Shown here in pieces: positions 37,701-45,285 of a stretch of 64,000 nt of DNA; position 1 is the first letter of the stretch, and every line of letters begins with the position of its first letter. The stretch comes from Isosphaeraceae bacterium (GTDB lineage Bacteria; Planctomycetota; Planctomycetia; Isosphaerales; Isosphaeraceae). The notes under the pieces were generated by a model that was not told the origin of the DNA, made no database searches, and saw nothing but the letters and a program-made list of their open reading frames with translations. The DNA is taken from contig JANXSY010000073.1 of NCBI GenBank assembly GCA_025356435.1, positions 1 through 64,000 on the forward strand. Reading direction: 5' to 3'. Both the position numbers and the translations under genes were made by a program.

Positions 37701-37784
37701 GGACGACGGGGACGGGTTCCACTCGTTGCAGAACGGATCGCTCGTCACCTCGTCGAATGGATCAATCATGCCGTCGACACCCAT
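34707..37784 (-). CDS. Membrane Ser/Thr protein kinase with TPR-repeat C-terminus
   Basis: Encodes 1025 aa. Kinase motifs: Gly-loop LGRGAFARVY (about 119-128), VALK (K143), HRDLKPAN (323 on), metal motif DFN in place of DFG (343-345), GTLPYMSPEHL and RSDIYALGLILFEMIAGRPAF. About 110 residues are inserted between the hinge (MPYFGGANLAQLL) and the helix before HRD, as in many planctomycete kinases. One membrane segment (STILPVAAVMLLGIGAIAW, about 511-530) separates it from a tail of at least eight TPR-like repeats (for example RFWAWFALGICHYDQGRYADAVGDF). GGAGGAG 6 nt upstream supports the start at 37784. TPRs are probably outside the membrane as ligand or partner sensors. Confidence 0.9.
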   Translation of the reverse strand: MGVDGMIDPFDEVTSDPFCNEWNPSPSSETVARPLCGESVGWIVGAMSPPAGACETVARVTSPAEAASADFDLDVDATAAPRRGAHTDLDTAATERINRPVVFPKLGEGIGGFRLVNELGRGAFARVYLAHEVVLGNRPVALKVSKAEGDEPKILARFQHTHIVPIHSVHDDPTTGLRLICMPYFGGANLAQLLEAAGARVLNQTQGKSLVDALDLVGQPVNSGKSVRLLHATSRTSPGPESIVPGTVATIGLTLHRSLLGRIPWWSRSRTIATVGPSYEIESNPSQPARQFLCVSSYVRASTWIAARLAEGLEHAHSRGLLHRDLKPANILIAADGTPMLLDFNLAIDAIRAEPEDGVKAMMGGTLPYMSPEHLDAFNPNGKTSPDAVDERSDIYALGLILFEMIAGRPAFAAPPEGMKLLDLIALMTKQRQLAAPSLRAANPDVPWSLDAIASKCLDPEPDRRYRSAGEFAEELRRFLDDQPLKFTREPSLREGLKKWSRRHPRASSASTILPVAAVMLLGIGAIAWTKAGHLRQVSARLNLRRFHETFQECQFLLNTASGADLTGHLRRGVDKAQAAIDRYEIARRGDWEQSYWVASLAPDERASLRQDLAELILLEARARVMLAEKEGNEDDRRRALEWSVTWLDRAEQFDPTPSPALFADRARYHRALGRPDLMRRDLARRDATPAISCRDEYLIATSSLALGRYDEAEPRLNRAVGLDPKRFWAWFALGICHYDQGRYADAVGDFNVCTVLMPQFAWPFANRGLALARSGRLVEACDSFDRAVALSPNFTDALAGRGLARLERGQADLAERDLARAIELGTSDVNVRLGRAEALAKLGRLADALALYASLIADRPADARLLAARGMARLQAQPREAEADFSAALALDPSLALAHYGSARVRYRTDRASALDHADQAIAGDPKFLDAVQLRALLRAHLGRADAVEDVDILIRAPTANRLFNASCAMAILARTRPARRHEDRAVDLLRRAVETGFPAVEARDDPDLSILRPRAEYRRLVGL

Positions 37785-37877
37785 CGTCGTCTCCTCCATC
37801 CGGCCCGTCGATCCTCGTTGCTCGCACCGAATGTCTATAGGCCACGCCGCGATGGATGTCCGCACAAGAATCGAGAT

Positions 37878-37906
37878 TTGCCGGTCGGGTAATCGTGTCC
37901 TAGGAT
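37878..37906 (+). promoter_or_regulatory. Possible sigma70-type promoter for the HD-GYP gene
   Basis: TTGCCG (37878-37883) and TAGGAT (37901-37906) are separated by exactly 17 bp and lie 51 bp before ATG 37958. Each hexamer matches consensus at four of six bases. Only spacing and position support it. Confidence 0.3.
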
Positions 37907-37957
37907 TCAAAGGCCTTATCGGCCCGCCGTCGTATCCGGTCTCAGGGGGAGACTTTC

Positions 37958-39505
37958 ATGCCGTCGTCCACGATGACAGCGCCGGGGACTGCCGCGCAGC
38001 CGGGCCAGGTCGACGACCACGGGATCGCGCGGAGACTGTGGCAGGAATTTTCAGCCCCTGTCGGGCTCCTCGATCCAAACACACTCATCTGGCGGGCACG
38101 CGAGGGGGCAGACATCACCCTCTTTCCCGATGCCGACGCCGCGCTCACGGCGGCGCTCACCTCGGGCGTGCTCTGGCATGGCCGAGTCACCGCCTGGCGG
38201 CCGGGCCGTGACTCGGGGCCGACCTGGCTCTGCCTGCCGGTCCCGAAGTCTGACGCGAGCACCCTGCTGGCGCTGGTTGGTTTTGGGGCCGATCCAGGTG
38301 CCGTCGCCGAGGGCTGGGGGCCGCTCTGTCCCGATCGTGCGCTCATCGCCTGGGGGCAGTCGGTCGCTGACGGTCTTCGCGGCGAGGCGTTCCCCCGCAC
38401 CGGCCCGGCGGCGGTTGGATTTCGCGGCGAGGGGGGCGAGCGGCTTCTCGCTGCCCGCCTGATCCGCCGGATGCGAATCTCCGACGCCCCCGAGACCTTC
38501 CAGGAACTCGCTCTCAAGGCACTCCAGGGGGTGCTCCGGGTCTCGGCCGTCGCCTGGGTGCCCGCCGCATCGGGCGAGCCGGTCGTCATCTCGGGCCGGG
38601 TCGAGGGGTTGCGATCGCGCGACTTCCGCGCCCTCGTCCCGGTCGACCTCGCTGAAACCGTCCACATCGGCAACGGCGGCCCCTCACCCGACCGGCCCCT
38701 GGTCCGGGGCGTGGTGGTCGTCGCCGCCGAGTCGCAATCGACCACCGGCTGGATCGTCGCCGTGAACCTCCTCGACGGCCGGCCGTTCGGGGCGGGCGAG
38801 GTCGAGGTCATTCAGCCAGTCGCCTCACTGATCGGTACCCAGCGCACCAACGGGCGGCTCTATCGCGATCTCAAGGAGATGCTCTTCGGGATCATCCGTG
38901 CCCTCACGGCGGCGATCGACGCCAAAGATCCCTACACCTCGGGCCACTCCGAGCGTGTCGCCCGGATCGCCGTCCGGCTTGCCGAAGAACTGGACATGCC
39001 TCCCGGCCAGCGCGGAGATCTCTACCTGATGGGTCTGCTCCATGACGTCGGCAAGATCGGCATCGACGACGGCGTCCTCAAGAAGACGGGACCGCTCACT
39101 CCCGACGAGTACCGGATGATCCAATCGCATGTCGCGATCGGCGTGCATATCCTCTCGGATCTGAAGAAGCTACATCACCTTCTGCCCGGCGTCGCCTCGC
39201 ACCACGAAGGTTTCAACGGCACCGGCTATCCCCAGGGGCTCGCTGGCCAGGAGATCCCACTCGTCGCGCGGATACTCGCGGTGGCCGACTCGTTCGACGC
39301 GATGTCGAGCACGCGGCCCTACCGCCGTCCGCTCACCCCGCTCAAGATCGACCAGATCTTCCGCGAAGGGTCTGGAAGCCAGTGGGACCCCAAGATCGTC
39401 GACGCCCTCTTCGCAGCTCGGGGCGACATCGAGCAGATCCGCCAGAAGGGTCTGGGCCAAAGCCTCGTGATCGCGGTAGACGCGGCCGTCGACAAGTTCA
39501 AATAG
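37958..39505 (+). CDS. HD-GYP domain protein (cyclic di-GMP phosphodiesterase) with N-terminal sensory region
   Basis: Encodes 515 aa. The first about 310 residues have no membrane segment and contain GAF-like stretches (RVSAVAWVPAASGEPVVIS...GWIVAVNLLDGRPF). The HD-GYP domain follows with all diagnostic parts: H330 (TSGHSERV), HD 362-363 in LLHDVGKIGIDD, a later H391, HHE (415-417) and the GYP motif in GFNGTGYPQGL, then ADSFDAMSSTRPYR. It should hydrolyse c-di-GMP in the cytoplasm, under control of the GAF-like sensor. GGGGGAG 6 nt upstream supports the start. It diverges from the Ser/Thr kinase, and both may share an intergenic promoter region. Confidence 0.92.
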   Translation: MPSSTMTAPGTAAQPGQVDDHGIARRLWQEFSAPVGLLDPNTLIWRAREGADITLFPDADAALTAALTSGVLWHGRVTAWRPGRDSGPTWLCLPVPKSDASTLLALVGFGADPGAVAEGWGPLCPDRALIAWGQSVADGLRGEAFPRTGPAAVGFRGEGGERLLAARLIRRMRISDAPETFQELALKALQGVLRVSAVAWVPAASGEPVVISGRVEGLRSRDFRALVPVDLAETVHIGNGGPSPDRPLVRGVVVVAAESQSTTGWIVAVNLLDGRPFGAGEVEVIQPVASLIGTQRTNGRLYRDLKEMLFGIIRALTAAIDAKDPYTSGHSERVARIAVRLAEELDMPPGQRGDLYLMGLLHDVGKIGIDDGVLKKTGPLTPDEYRMIQSHVAIGVHILSDLKKLHHLLPGVASHHEGFNGTGYPQGLAGQEIPLVARILAVADSFDAMSSTRPYRRPLTPLKIDQIFREGSGSQWDPKIVDALFAARGDIEQIRQKGLGQSLVIAVDAAVDKFK

Positions 39506-39542
39506 CCCCTGATTTCGAGCCTTTGACCGCCGATCGGCCGTC

Positions 39543-40772
39543 TCAGAGCGGAGGCATCCCCCGCACCGTCGCCCCCAACTGTTCCATGAGCGACGCCCGC
39601 GCGTTGTCGTAGAGCATCCGCTCGACATCGGGATTACGCCGTTCCGAGACAGCGATCCGGCTGCCGACGTAAGCGGAAAGATCGGGCAGAGGGACCTGCG
39701 TTCGCCCGGACATGACGACCTGCCAGAACGCCTCGCGACCCTTCAGCAGCGAGAGGTTGGCGGTGATCTCGCTGACGCGGTTCTTCGACTGGAGATAGAA
39801 CATCCCCTGAGCCTCGGCGACCCGGAATTCACAACGATAGGGCGCGTGTTGATCCCAGATCGTCCGCGCCGAGCCTTTGGGGGGCTTCGGGACATAGCCC
39901 TTCCGGCGGAGCACGTCGACCAGAATCGGGGCGAGCGTCTTGTCGTACGCCTCGACCGAGCCGACCGAATAGGTCCCCGGCAGCTGGACGACGATCACGC
40001 CCATCCGGGCGACGATCGGCCCGAGAATCGAGTCAGACTCGGCCATCGCAGACCGGGCAGTGTTGGCATCGAGCTTGTCAGCGACCCCCAAGGCGCGCTC
40101 GCCAAGCGTCAGAGCGTCGAACGGCCGACCTTCGTCGCGTGCCCTCCTCGCGGCAGCGAAGTCGGCCTCGACCTGGCGGCGGCGGGCAGCGTCGATCGCG
40201 GCGAGGATCGTTGTGGTCAGGCCGTCGAGGGTACGGTCGGTTCGGGCGCGGGCCTGAAGCGTGAGCAACTGGCCGACGGCCGCGTCCGGTTCCTGCTTCG
40301 CAGCCGAGACGATGCGTGACTCAGCCTCACGGATCGAGAGACTGTCGCGTCGCCGACGGAGGTCCGCCAGCCGGTCCGAGGCTCGTCGATCACCCTGGCG
40401 AAGGTAGGCGAGCGCCCCCTCGATTTCCGAGAGCGCGCGATCGACCCGGCCCAACTTCTCGGCCTGATCAGCCGTGCGAATGAATTCGGCAAGCGTCGCC
40501 TCACGCGACGACCGGCCCCGCGACTCGATGTATTTGCTCCCGGCCACGAAGGCGATCGCCAACGCCAGCAACGCGACCCCGGCCCACCCGAGCGGGATCA
40601 GCCACGGGCGTCGGGCCTTGCGGTATCGGGGACGGGTCCAGACGCCGTCACGCGGGAGGTAAGGGACTTCGACCCATGTGGCGCAACGCGAACATTGGAC
40701 CTCACGGCCCGGCGTCGCGCCCTTCAACGTCACCTCGTCCCCGCACTCGGGGCAGGCAAACGTCCCGGTCAT
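39543..40772 (-). CDS. Zinc-ribbon membrane protein of unknown function
   Basis: Encodes 409 aa. The N-terminus is a zinc ribbon (C7, C10, C27, C30 in CPEC...CSRC), the MJ0042/zf-ribbon type that is common in planctomycete membrane proteins. One membrane helix follows (PWLIPLGWAGVALLALAIAFVAG), then a long Ala/Arg-rich helical region of possibly TPR-like or coiled-coil repeats (FIRTADQAEKLGRVDRALSEIEGALAYL...). The C-terminal about 150 residues (GVIVVQLPGTYSVGSV onwards) look globular but unrecognised. The ATG at 40772 is preferred to GTG at 40781. It converges with the HD-GYP gene. Confidence 0.78.
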   Translation of the reverse strand: MTGTFACPECGDEVTLKGATPGREVQCSRCATWVEVPYLPRDGVWTRPRYRKARRPWLIPLGWAGVALLALAIAFVAGSKYIESRGRSSREATLAEFIRTADQAEKLGRVDRALSEIEGALAYLRQGDRRASDRLADLRRRRDSLSIREAESRIVSAAKQEPDAAVGQLLTLQARARTDRTLDGLTTTILAAIDAARRRQVEADFAAARRARDEGRPFDALTLGERALGVADKLDANTARSAMAESDSILGPIVARMGVIVVQLPGTYSVGSVEAYDKTLAPILVDVLRRKGYVPKPPKGSARTIWDQHAPYRCEFRVAEAQGMFYLQSKNRVSEITANLSLLKGREAFWQVVMSGRTQVPLPDLSAYVGSRIAVSERRNPDVERMLYDNARASLMEQLGATVRGMPPL

Positions 40773-41137
40773 GCGGCTCACCGCGTTTGAGGGGCAGAGT
40801 CATCCTCGATCGCCGGGGCGACGCGCCCAGCGAACTCGATTGATGAGGGAAAGTCCGTCCCTCGATCCATCCTACCTCAACCGGCCCACGAGGGAACCAT
40901 CTCGCTCAGACTTCGCGGGAGGATGGCCAGCTCGGAAATCCTTGGGCAATCGCGGGTGGCACCGGTTCTTGAACCGGTGAGGGACGACACCTGCACGGGC
41001 GGTCTGTTTGCTCTGAGCGTAAATCCCCGGTTCGAGAACCGGAGCCACCCCCCACAACGACTCATCCCGGCCCGAGGACTAAGTTCACCCGACACAACCG
41101 CTTGCTCTCGCACGAGAAGGGCGGTTGCAATCCCCTG
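40773..41137. other. Intergenic region with paired REP-like palindromes
   Basis: 365 bp between two minus-strand genes. The main content is a symmetrical pair of 24-bp elements described separately. No open frame of its own has coding character, and no terminator with a T-run is visible. Confidence 0.6.
40954..41050. repeat. Paired REP-like palindromic elements (BIME-like)
   Basis: Two 24-bp elements, 40954-40977 and 41027-41050, are in inverted orientation 49 bp apart and match at 22 of 24 positions. Each starts GGGTGGC and contains its own hairpin, CCGGTTCnnGAACCGG. Such twin palindromes are typical of bacterial interspersed mosaic elements mobilised by REP-associated transposases; none is nearby. 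Confidence 0.7.
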
Positions 41138-41923
41138 TCAGACTTCGGCCGTGCATTGATTGATCAGCCAGGTGTCGACGTCAGAGAGCATCGGCGCGGT
41201 CAGCCGGTGGGCACAGGGATAGGACTGGAACGACACTTTCAGACCCCCAGCACGAAGCACTGCGACATCTTTGCGGGCTGTCTCGACTCGCGCTCGGGCG
41301 TTCCATTCGCCGTGGACGACCAAGACTTTCAGGTCTCGGCAGTCCTTCAGCCGACCGAGCGGACGGAAGTTGCCCGGTAGCCAGCCGTTGATCGCGACGA
41401 CCCCCGCGAACCGCTCGGGATAGGTCAGCCCCAGACGATAGGCCACCGCCGCACCCTCGCCTGAGCCGACGAGGAAGATGCGTTCCGAGTGGACGTGAAG
41501 GCTTGAACGGGTTCGCCTCACCGCTGAGAAGACCGCGTCTTCAAGCGTGTCGATCGCGTCGGGCTCGTCGGCCAGGCGACGGCGGAACCGCTCGGTGTCG
41601 GGGACCGAGGCCGCGAGCCGGTCGACCGAGGAGCGTATCTTATCCCTGCGGCCGAACTCAGGCCCCCAGCCGAATCCAACATGCTCGCCGCGTCGCGAGA
41701 CCGGCTCAGGGCCGCGTAGGCTCAGCCCGACGTAGTTCCGCCAGTTCATCGCCGAGGCCGAGCGAAGCATCATCTGCTCGTCGGAGGCCCGGGCGTGAAG
41801 CATCACCAGCAGCGGATACGGGTAGTTGGGCTCGTATCGTTGCGGGACGTAACACGCCTCGGCGAGCGATTCCGTTCCCGCTTCCTTGTCGAACGGACGG
41901 GCCTGACGGCGGTCGAAAGACAT
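41138..41923 (-). CDS. Alpha/beta-hydrolase (phospholipase/carboxylesterase-like), probably inactive
   Basis: Encodes 261 aa. Fold markers are YPYPLLVMLHARASDE, an SERIFLVGSGEGAAVAYRLGLTYPERFAGVVAINGW core, a VLVVHGEWN segment and a C-terminal YPCAHRL. In this family the nucleophile elbow is G-x-S-x-G; here it reads G153-S-G155-E-G157, so the nucleophile position is Gly. The acid position in HGxxD is Asn (HGEWN). Only the His (CAHRL) seems kept. It therefore looks like a pseudoenzyme, unless Ser154 acts instead. No signal peptide. AGGAG 7 nt upstream of 41923 supports the start. Confidence 0.75.
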   Translation of the reverse strand: MSFDRRQARPFDKEAGTESLAEACYVPQRYEPNYPYPLLVMLHARASDEQMMLRSASAMNWRNYVGLSLRGPEPVSRRGEHVGFGWGPEFGRRDKIRSSVDRLAASVPDTERFRRRLADEPDAIDTLEDAVFSAVRRTRSSLHVHSERIFLVGSGEGAAVAYRLGLTYPERFAGVVAINGWLPGNFRPLGRLKDCRDLKVLVVHGEWNARARVETARKDVAVLRAGGLKVSFQSYPCAHRLTAPMLSDVDTWLINQCTAEV

Positions 41924-42275
41924 CAAGATGCTCCTGGGTATCCCGGCAATCAATGCGGATAATCGTGTTGCGTTCCGGGCCCGGGCCGACGTCGACCAGC
42001 CCCCAACGTCTCGAACGGAGGGGGCGGCCCACGTCGACTGTCAAAGCATAGCCACCAAAAGGCCACTCTTCAATAAATCGGAGCGTTATTTCTGCTTTTC
42101 TCTCAAGTTTTCGGCCGAAGAGGTCGGAGAGGGGTCGCGAGCCATAAGTTGTTGCGTCTGAGAAGATTGGGAGGGGCCATCTCTAATGCCCTAATCGTTA
42201 AAGTCGGCCGAGGCCGGTCTTTGGAAGGACGGGTTGACTTGATGGATCAGTTGGACCCTGCTGGATCTCGGGAGG
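41924..42275. other. Intergenic region, AT-richer, no gene seen
   Basis: 352 bp separate two minus-strand genes. The stretch 42050-42240 is markedly richer in A/T than its neighbours and may hold the promoter of the esterase-like gene and the end of the CARDB-protein transcript. Only a weak 5-bp GGCC-type hairpin was noticed near 42210. Confidence 0.45.
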
Positions 42276-43847
42276 TCATCGCCTCTTCTTCTTGGCGGGC
42301 GGTTGGAGCGTGTGTTTGAAGAAGTCGAAGATCGTCTTGGGGTAGTTGGTGATCTGATTGAAGAGGCTCGGGCCCTTCTTCTTGACGGGGAGTTTGTACG
42401 CGCCCGGCTTCCTGGGGACGACGGCGTGCGTCTGCGGGACGAGGTTGGCGGTCGGAGTGGGCTGGTTGGTGCGGATCGGCGGGAGTGTCGGCACGCTGAT
42501 CGTACCGTTGGCCCCGAGGAGTTGGAGCGTGATCGGGGCCGACGCCGCCGTGTTGTTCGTCTTGACCGTCTCGTCGATCATATTCTCGGGGTCGACGATC
42601 GCGACGATCCGGCCGGTCGTGAGGGACGCGATGTTGTAGCCGTAGGGCAGGCGACTGGGCAGCTTGAGCGACTGGATAACGTTCTGGGTAAATCCCGAGT
42701 TGAGGCTGCCGATCTGAGCCTCGCCGAGGAAGATCGACGGGCTGAGCGACCCGTTCACCCCGGTCAAGACAAAGTCTACCTTGAACGCGCCGGCGTTCCC
42801 CTTGCCGAGGTTCTGGATGGCGGTCGTCACCTGGAAGCTCTGTCCCCAATAGAGGGGAGAGCCCGGGGTGATGACACCCGTCGCGGCGAGGTCCGGCAGT
42901 GGCCCCTTGGCGACTGCCGCGTTTGTGCCGTCGCCGATCGTGATCACCGCCGTGTCGAGGCCGAGCCCCTGCAAGGCTGCGTTCTGTACGATCGGGCTGG
43001 CGTCGTGCCCAGCGTCCTGGATGATCGAGATCAGATAGGCCGCCTGCCCGGCGAGCAGCGTGGGCGGACCTGCGGGCAGGGTGATCGCCTGCGTGACGTT
43101 CGTCGTCTGGAACGCGGGGATTGCCGGGACGTTGATGCTACCGATCGTGACGTCATTCGTCCCGCCGGGGACCTGCCCGTTCGGCGTCAGGACGATCTTG
43201 GCGCGGGTCGTCGGTGCGTCCCCCTGCGCCTTGTTCGCGATCTGGGCGGTGACGGTGATCGACTGGCCCCAGGTCGTCGACGGCGTGCTGATGCCGAACG
43301 ACGTGCCGACGATCGACGACGGCCGATTCGGCGTGATCGTCACGATTGACTGGTCAAGGCCCTGGCCCAGACCTTCTTTGTTGTTGTTGCTCAGCTCAGG
43401 GATTATCCCCTGTGGGTCGATCCGGACGCCCAGGAACAGCGTGTTGTCGGTCGCGTTCATGCCTGGCAACGGCGAGGGCGGTAGGGTGATCTGCTGGTCA
43501 AAGGTCTGGGTCGCACCGGGCTGGAGGCCGGCGTTGATCGTGACGACGCCGACAAGCACCGACCCGGGGCCGATCACCTGCGTTGGCGAGGCATAGATCC
43601 CCGCGATCGCGCCCGGGGGAACCTGCGCGGTGCCCGCGTTCTTGATCGCGCCCTTGGCCTCGATCGTACTGTTGTAGTCGGAGACAGTTGGAGTCGTGAA
43701 CGCGGTCGAGACCAGGTCAGGCAGCGCCACGTTGGCCAGGTTGGCCGCCATCAACTGCCGAGCTTCCAGGGGCTCGAACCGGAGGATCATAGGGCCACGG
43801 CCCCAGGCGCGACGACGCGCGGCGGCCCGACGGTCGAGTGACGGCAT
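42276..43847 (-). CDS. CARDB-repeat surface protein with planctomycete leader
   Basis: Encodes 523 aa. LRFEPLEARQLMAA near residue 25 is the LExRxL-type leader seen in large planctomycete exported proteins. Three or four CARDB-like Ig repeats follow, each opening with LPDLVS, WGQSITVTAQIAN or LPDLAATG and carrying the N-G/K-G turn and V.F.LT core strands. The C-terminus is a Lys-rich tail (LPVKKKGPS ... AKKKRR). A cell-surface adhesion or scaffold function is likely; no enzyme domain was seen. GGAGGAG 7 nt upstream supports the start at 43847; the longer form to 43883 is less likely. Confidence 0.8.
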   Translation of the reverse strand: MPSLDRRAAARRRAWGRGPMILRFEPLEARQLMAANLANVALPDLVSTAFTTPTVSDYNSTIEAKGAIKNAGTAQVPPGAIAGIYASPTQVIGPGSVLVGVVTINAGLQPGATQTFDQQITLPPSPLPGMNATDNTLFLGVRIDPQGIIPELSNNNKEGLGQGLDQSIVTITPNRPSSIVGTSFGISTPSTTWGQSITVTAQIANKAQGDAPTTRAKIVLTPNGQVPGGTNDVTIGSINVPAIPAFQTTNVTQAITLPAGPPTLLAGQAAYLISIIQDAGHDASPIVQNAALQGLGLDTAVITIGDGTNAAVAKGPLPDLAATGVITPGSPLYWGQSFQVTTAIQNLGKGNAGAFKVDFVLTGVNGSLSPSIFLGEAQIGSLNSGFTQNVIQSLKLPSRLPYGYNIASLTTGRIVAIVDPENMIDETVKTNNTAASAPITLQLLGANGTISVPTLPPIRTNQPTPTANLVPQTHAVVPRKPGAYKLPVKKKGPSLFNQITNYPKTIFDFFKHTLQPPAKKKRR

Positions 43848-44114
43848 TGAGAGACTCCTCCTTGAGATCGCAACGCCGCCCATGCTCGCCGATCATCCGC
43901 CCACCGGCAGACCTTCGACGCGCAGGACCGCGTACCCATCCTGGGATTTCAAGGCGGACGTTACCCCGGCCTCCCGTTTCGGTCAAGGCGAACTCCGAGT
44001 CGAGTCATCGAGACCCACAGCGGCCGGATATCGCTTTCGATTCCGGTATTTCGCACAGACCGAAGGACGAGCGCCGCTCTTAGGAGGCTCGCCAAAATAA
44101 CCTATCCAATTTAC

Positions 44115-44131
44115 AGGAGTTACGCAGTTGG
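44115..44131 (+). repeat. Left inverted repeat of decayed IS
   Basis: AGGAGTTACGCAGTTGG; pairs with the right repeat at 44987-45003 at 14 of 17 positions. Confidence 0.6.
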
Positions 44132-44183
44132 TGGCATTGGGTACAAGTTACGCCCCCCCAATCGGGCGGATTACGCTCATGGT

Positions 44184-44986
44184 ATGAGCCACCCGAAGGT
44201 CCGCGACTCCGACTACATCGACTTCCTGATCGCCACGCCCCGGGCCGCCGTCGCGTGACCCGCCCGCTCACGACGCCTACATCCGGCTCCTGACCCGCAT
44301 CGAGCCCGATCCCGAGACTCTCTACCGTGAGGTCGAGCCACTGCTCGACAAGGCCGATGGCGTCCTGGTCCTCGACGACTCCACGCTGGACAAGCTCTAC
44401 GCCAAGGCGATCGAGCCGGTCCATTGTCACTAGTCGGGCAAGCACAAGTCGGTCGTCCGGGGCATCAACCTGATCAGTTCGGTCTGGTCCGACGGCGACC
44501 GCACCCTGCCGACGGACTACCGGATCTACGACAAGCCGGCGGACGGCCTGACCAAGAATGACCACTTCCTCGCCATGCTCGACGCGGCGAAACGCCGGGG
44601 ATTCCGGCCATGAGCCGTCCTGTTCGACAGCTGGTATTCCGGCCTGGAGAATCTGAAGCGGGTCCGCGACCACGACTGGATCTTCCTGACTCAACTGAAG
44701 GTCAACCGCTTGGTGGACCTCGAACGCAAAGGCTACCGCGCCGTTGTAGACCTGCCGATCACCGCCGCAGGGATGGTCGTCCACCTCAAGGGTGTCGGTC
44801 CGATCCGAGTCTTCAAGGCGGTCTCCCAAGACGGGGACGTTGAATACTGGGCGACAAACGACCTGGCGATGGACGAACTGCGGCGGCTGGAGCTGGCCGA
44901 GCGGTGCTGGTCGGTGGAGGAGTATCACCGGGCGTTAAGCAATGCTGCAACGTCGAGCGCAATCGTGTCCTCTATACAGAGGAACA
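44184..44986 (+). pseudogene. Transposase pseudogene (IS701/IS4-like DDE)
   Basis: Reads MSHPKVRDSDYIDFLIATPR then stops (TGA 44256-44258). A shifted frame continues PAHDAYIRLLTRIEPDPE, VLVLDDSTLDKLYAK (first catalytic Asp), CH-stop-SGKHKSVVRGINL (TAG in place of Trp), DGLTKNDHFLAMLDAAKRRGF, an in-frame TGA, then AVLFDSWYSGLENLKRV (second Asp). It ends VEEYHRAL..., where one missing base shifts KQCCNVER out of frame. At least two stops, two shifts and a missing C-terminal part show it is dead. The terminal repeats are still recognisable. Confidence 0.85.
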
Positions 44987-45003
44987 CCGACCGCGTAACT
45001 CTT
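44987..45003 (-). repeat. Right inverted repeat of decayed IS
   Basis: On the minus strand AAGAGTTACGCGGTCGG; pairs with the left repeat at 44115-44131. It directly abuts the broken 3' end of the transposase, which supports internal deletion. Confidence 0.6.
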
Positions 45004-45285
45004 CTGTCTTATAAGGTTGAAATAGCCAGTCTTAATAATTCGACGAGATTAAAAGGGCACTCGGAGGTCTAATGGGAAGACCGAACGGGACATTCTACTT
45101 TGTCTTTCCCTATTTTACCGTGGATCGACTATCTCTCTTTCTTGCCAGCTTGTAGGGCGATTTGGAGAGGAGAAAGCCAGGATTGATACTAATGTCTCAC
45201 TATCCAAAGCGTGCCCGTCTCCATTTCCACGCTCGAGTCGAGGAGGCGAGTTCGCCCCGCCTCCCGACCGGCGATGGAAACTATT

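Larger units (their letters stand above)
44115..45003 (+). mobile_element. Degenerate insertion sequence (IS701/IS4-type)
   Basis: An 889-bp segment bounded by imperfect 17-bp inverted repeats (44115-44131 and 44987-45003; 14 of 17 match; core GAGTTACGC). Between them lies a broken DDE transposase. It is shorter than the roughly 1.2 kb expected for such elements, consistent with internal deletion at both ends of the coding part. Target-site duplications could not be made out. Confidence 0.7.

Noticed and set aside
41027-41050. Possible tRNA T-arm (GGTTCGAGAACC-like)
   Set aside because: It is half of a symmetrical palindrome pair with another copy at 40954; no D-arm, anticodon arm or acceptor stem can be built around it.
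44080-44928. Minus-strand 282-codon open frame over the IS
   Set aside because: The plus strand carries the recognisable transposase blocks; the minus frame is open by chance in a high-GC region.
45241-45285. Terminator after mdh
   Set aside because: A GAGGCG/CGCCTC hairpin is present but has no T-run on the minus strand.
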